Notes under the pieces: model-generated
Databases searched by the model: none
Seen by the model: only the letters and a program-made list of their open reading frames with translations
What the model was told of the DNA's origin: nothing
Position numbers and translations under genes: made by a program
Shown here: positions 20,890-22,076 of the stretch, one piece after another
How positions within the stretch are numbered: position 1 is the stretch's first letter
Layout: every line of letters begins with the position of its first letter
Assembly: GCA_943354455.1 (NCBI GenBank)
Contig: CALRCB010000006.1
Location: 1 to 22,076, forward strand
From: Candidatus Staskawiczbacteria bacterium
Lineage (GTDB): Bacteria > Patescibacteriota > Minisyncoccia > Minisyncoccales > Staskawiczbacteraceae
DNA: 22,076 bases
Direction of reading: 5' to 3'

Positions 20890-21861
20890 ATGGATAGTGA
20901 CCAGCTACTTGCTAACCAGTGGCAGACAATGGCATCAAGACATCAACAAGTTTCTGAAGAAATAGAGCAACTGAAACGCAAAAAGAACGGATTCAGAGAA
21001 GATCCCAATATTGCGAAGCTCTTAGCAGAAAAAGAGCGCATTAAAAAGCAGTTGCCACAATTGAAAGATCTTGTACAAATGCATAAGGAAGAAACTGCGA
21101 TGTACGACCAATGGAAGGCTGAAAAACTTTACACGAGCGATGAATGGGAGCTGCGAGAAGAAGAAGCTACCCAAAAGAAGCTTCAGGAAGCAACGGATCG
21201 CCTTAGTGCGATTGAAGAGCAATATCGGCAAGAAATGGAGGTGCTTCAGGAAACCATCCACAAAAAAGAACAGCGACGTCAACAGTGCCATGATGATAAG
21301 ATTGCCTGGGCTGGCCAAAACTATATCCATTTAACATGGATCCTCAACAATGAACCGTCATATAAAGATGATGCGATTCGTTGTTATCAGTTGCAGCATC
21401 CTGAAGATAACTTATCCGATATTTGCCCAATAGTTTTTTCGCCTCAAAGCAATTCTTCTCCCGTGCGAATGCCCCGCCCCAATAAGGTAGCCGCTGTTGT
21501 TGTGCCGGAAATGGCAAGTCCTCCTCAACCGTGGAAATTCTACGTAACATTCGGTGAACACCAGTCAAGAAAAGAGCTGCCAAGTACACAAAAGCAATTT
21601 ATTAAGGAACTGCAAACTGCTCTAAGTACGGTAGACTACGAACATCTTCCAGCTAAATTGGCGTACAAAAAGCTTATATGGGTCGGCAACATGTCCGTGC
21701 AACAACGGCAGGAAATGGATAAAGTCTTAAAAGGAGAACCAATCGGATGGAAAATTCTCCATGTAGGAAAGAAGCATCGTTTGTTTCTCTTTATTGATGA
21801 AACAAATCGGCAAATAGTTTTTCTGCCTTGCCCCAGAAAAAATGCCTATCTCGATCATTAA
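20890..21861 (+). CDS. Coiled-coil protein with possible RelE-like C-terminal domain
   Basis: A 323-residue soluble protein. Residues 15-135 are strongly charged and heptad-like (SEEIEQLKRKK, EKERIKKQLPQLKDL, REEEATQKKLQEATDRLSAI), typical of a long coiled coil. A linker (about 185-213) is Pro/Ser-rich. The C-terminal 110 residues begin with a strand WKFYVTFGE, then helix, and end WKILHVGKKHRLFLFIDETN then RQIVFLPCPRKNAYL, a strand order and Arg/Lys pattern resembling RelE/ParE toxins; this match is weak and by eye only. The start is supported by GAGGA. It is a single-gene unit ended by a terminator 5 bp after the stop. Base composition is less AT-rich than core genes. Confidence 0.75.
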   Translation: MDSDQLLANQWQTMASRHQQVSEEIEQLKRKKNGFREDPNIAKLLAEKERIKKQLPQLKDLVQMHKEETAMYDQWKAEKLYTSDEWELREEEATQKKLQEATDRLSAIEEQYRQEMEVLQETIHKKEQRRQQCHDDKIAWAGQNYIHLTWILNNEPSYKDDAIRCYQLQHPEDNLSDICPIVFSPQSNSSPVRMPRPNKVAAVVVPEMASPPQPWKFYVTFGEHQSRKELPSTQKQFIKELQTALSTVDYEHLPAKLAYKKLIWVGNMSVQQRQEMDKVLKGEPIGWKILHVGKKHRLFLFIDETNRQIVFLPCPRKNAYLDH

Positions 21862-21866
21862 CCAAA

Positions 21867-21902
21867 AGCCCACGACGCAAACGCGACGTGGGTTCTTTTT
21901 TT
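21867..21902 (+). terminator. Terminator of the coiled-coil gene
   Basis: Arms CCCACG (21869-21874) and CGTGGG (21887-21892), extended inward by CGC/GCG with one A-A mismatch, and a T run at 21896-21902. It is nearly the same as the terminator at 20128-20166, suggesting a common origin. Confidence 0.92.
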
Positions 21903-21930
21903 CTAAAAACTACTCACTACCAACTAAAAA

Positions 21931-22076
21931 CTATATGGGCGCGCCCCATTCCTCATCCTTCTCCACTAAATGCTTTAACGTATCAATATTTTCCAAAGTA
22001 ATTCCGCAGCCGCGCACCACTGAAGTTAACGGATCATCAATAATCCGGCATGGCATTTTTGTTTCGCGAGCAATTA
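21931..22076 (-). CDS. mreB: Rod shape-determining protein MreB, C-terminal end only
   Basis: The minus strand enters the window in frame and ends at TAG 21931-21933, giving the last 48 residues. The segment IIDDPLTSVVRGCGITLENI matches the conserved actin-fold C-terminus of MreB (DPLxxVxxGxGxxLE). It is followed by a short tail ending EEWGAPI. MreB forms membrane-bound filaments that guide cell-wall synthesis in rods. The start and the ATP-binding motifs are outside the window, so MreB versus a close paralogue cannot be decided. The accessory island separates it from gatC. Confidence 0.85.
   Translation of the reverse strand, partial: IARETKMPCRIIDDPLTSVVRGCGITLENIDTLKHLVEKDEEWGAPI

Noticed and set aside
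20890..21589. Frames of 81-102 codons overlapping the coiled-coil gene
   Set aside because: They are out-of-frame shadows; the main frame has heptad periodicity, a ribosome site and an adjacent terminator.
1..22076. CRISPR arrays, transposase genes, rRNA genes
   Set aside because: No regularly spaced repeats, no transposase or integrase motifs and no rRNA sequence were seen.

Overview
The window reads as chromosome of a small-genome, AT-rich bacterium, most likely Patescibacteria / Candidate Phyla Radiation (inference). The main supports are: short tightly packed operons; a lone divergent FtsZ; an FtsB-like protein, FtsE/FtsX and the end of MreB; GatC/GatA beside a tRNA-Gln gene; and a membrane-anchored 182-residue protein and a 35-residue membrane peptide of kinds I associate with this radiation. 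The RF2 gene, read through an internal UGA by +1 frameshifting, implies that UGA is a stop codon here (standard code 11).

Layout. Almost all core genes are on the minus strand. From right to left: the 3' end of mreB (21931-22076); a 2.2-kb accessory island on both strands (19.7-21.9 kb); gatC-gatA-membrane protein (17.4-19.7 kb); ftsB followed at once by tRNA-Thr, with a tiny divergent plus-strand membrane peptide gene (16.7-17.3 kb); prfB-ftsE-ftsX-plsC (13.2-16.7 kb); tRNA-Gln, then a decayed gene end carrying a small hairpin repeat (12.86-13.12 kb); a three-gene copper operon (HMA-TauE/SafE-like protein, cupredoxin, CopA; 9.0-12.7 kb); an alternative sigma factor (8.1-8.9 kb); a CofE-like ligase, an exported protein and TrhO (5.6-8.0 kb); tRNA-Ile; an isolated zincin-like gene (4.7-5.3 kb); and a DUF167 gene, ftsZ-like, galU, a D-2-hydroxyacid dehydrogenase and an AhpF/TrxB-like reductase (1-4.6 kb).

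The main accessory signal is a set of four single-gene units (4655-5429, 19700-20166, 20231-20814, 20821-21902). They are less AT-rich than their neighbours. Each has its own sigma70-type promoter, a recognisable Shine-Dalgarno site, one ORF and a strong terminator within about 15 nt of the stop. Two plus-strand units end in clearly related terminators and share an 11-bp TTGACAA-type motif upstream. Their products are a ribbon-helix-helix protein, a coiled-coil protein with a possible RelE-like C-terminus, a protein with an HEFDH motif, and an unknown. A 36-bp imperfect palindrome lies between two convergent units. This resembles phage 'moron' organisation and is the best candidate here for an undescribed system.

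Other points of note are a divergent FtsZ with an altered tubulin signature and a lysine-rich N-terminal extension, an RF2 frameshift site lacking the usual adjacent SD-like element, and an inverted repeat just after the copper promoter -10.
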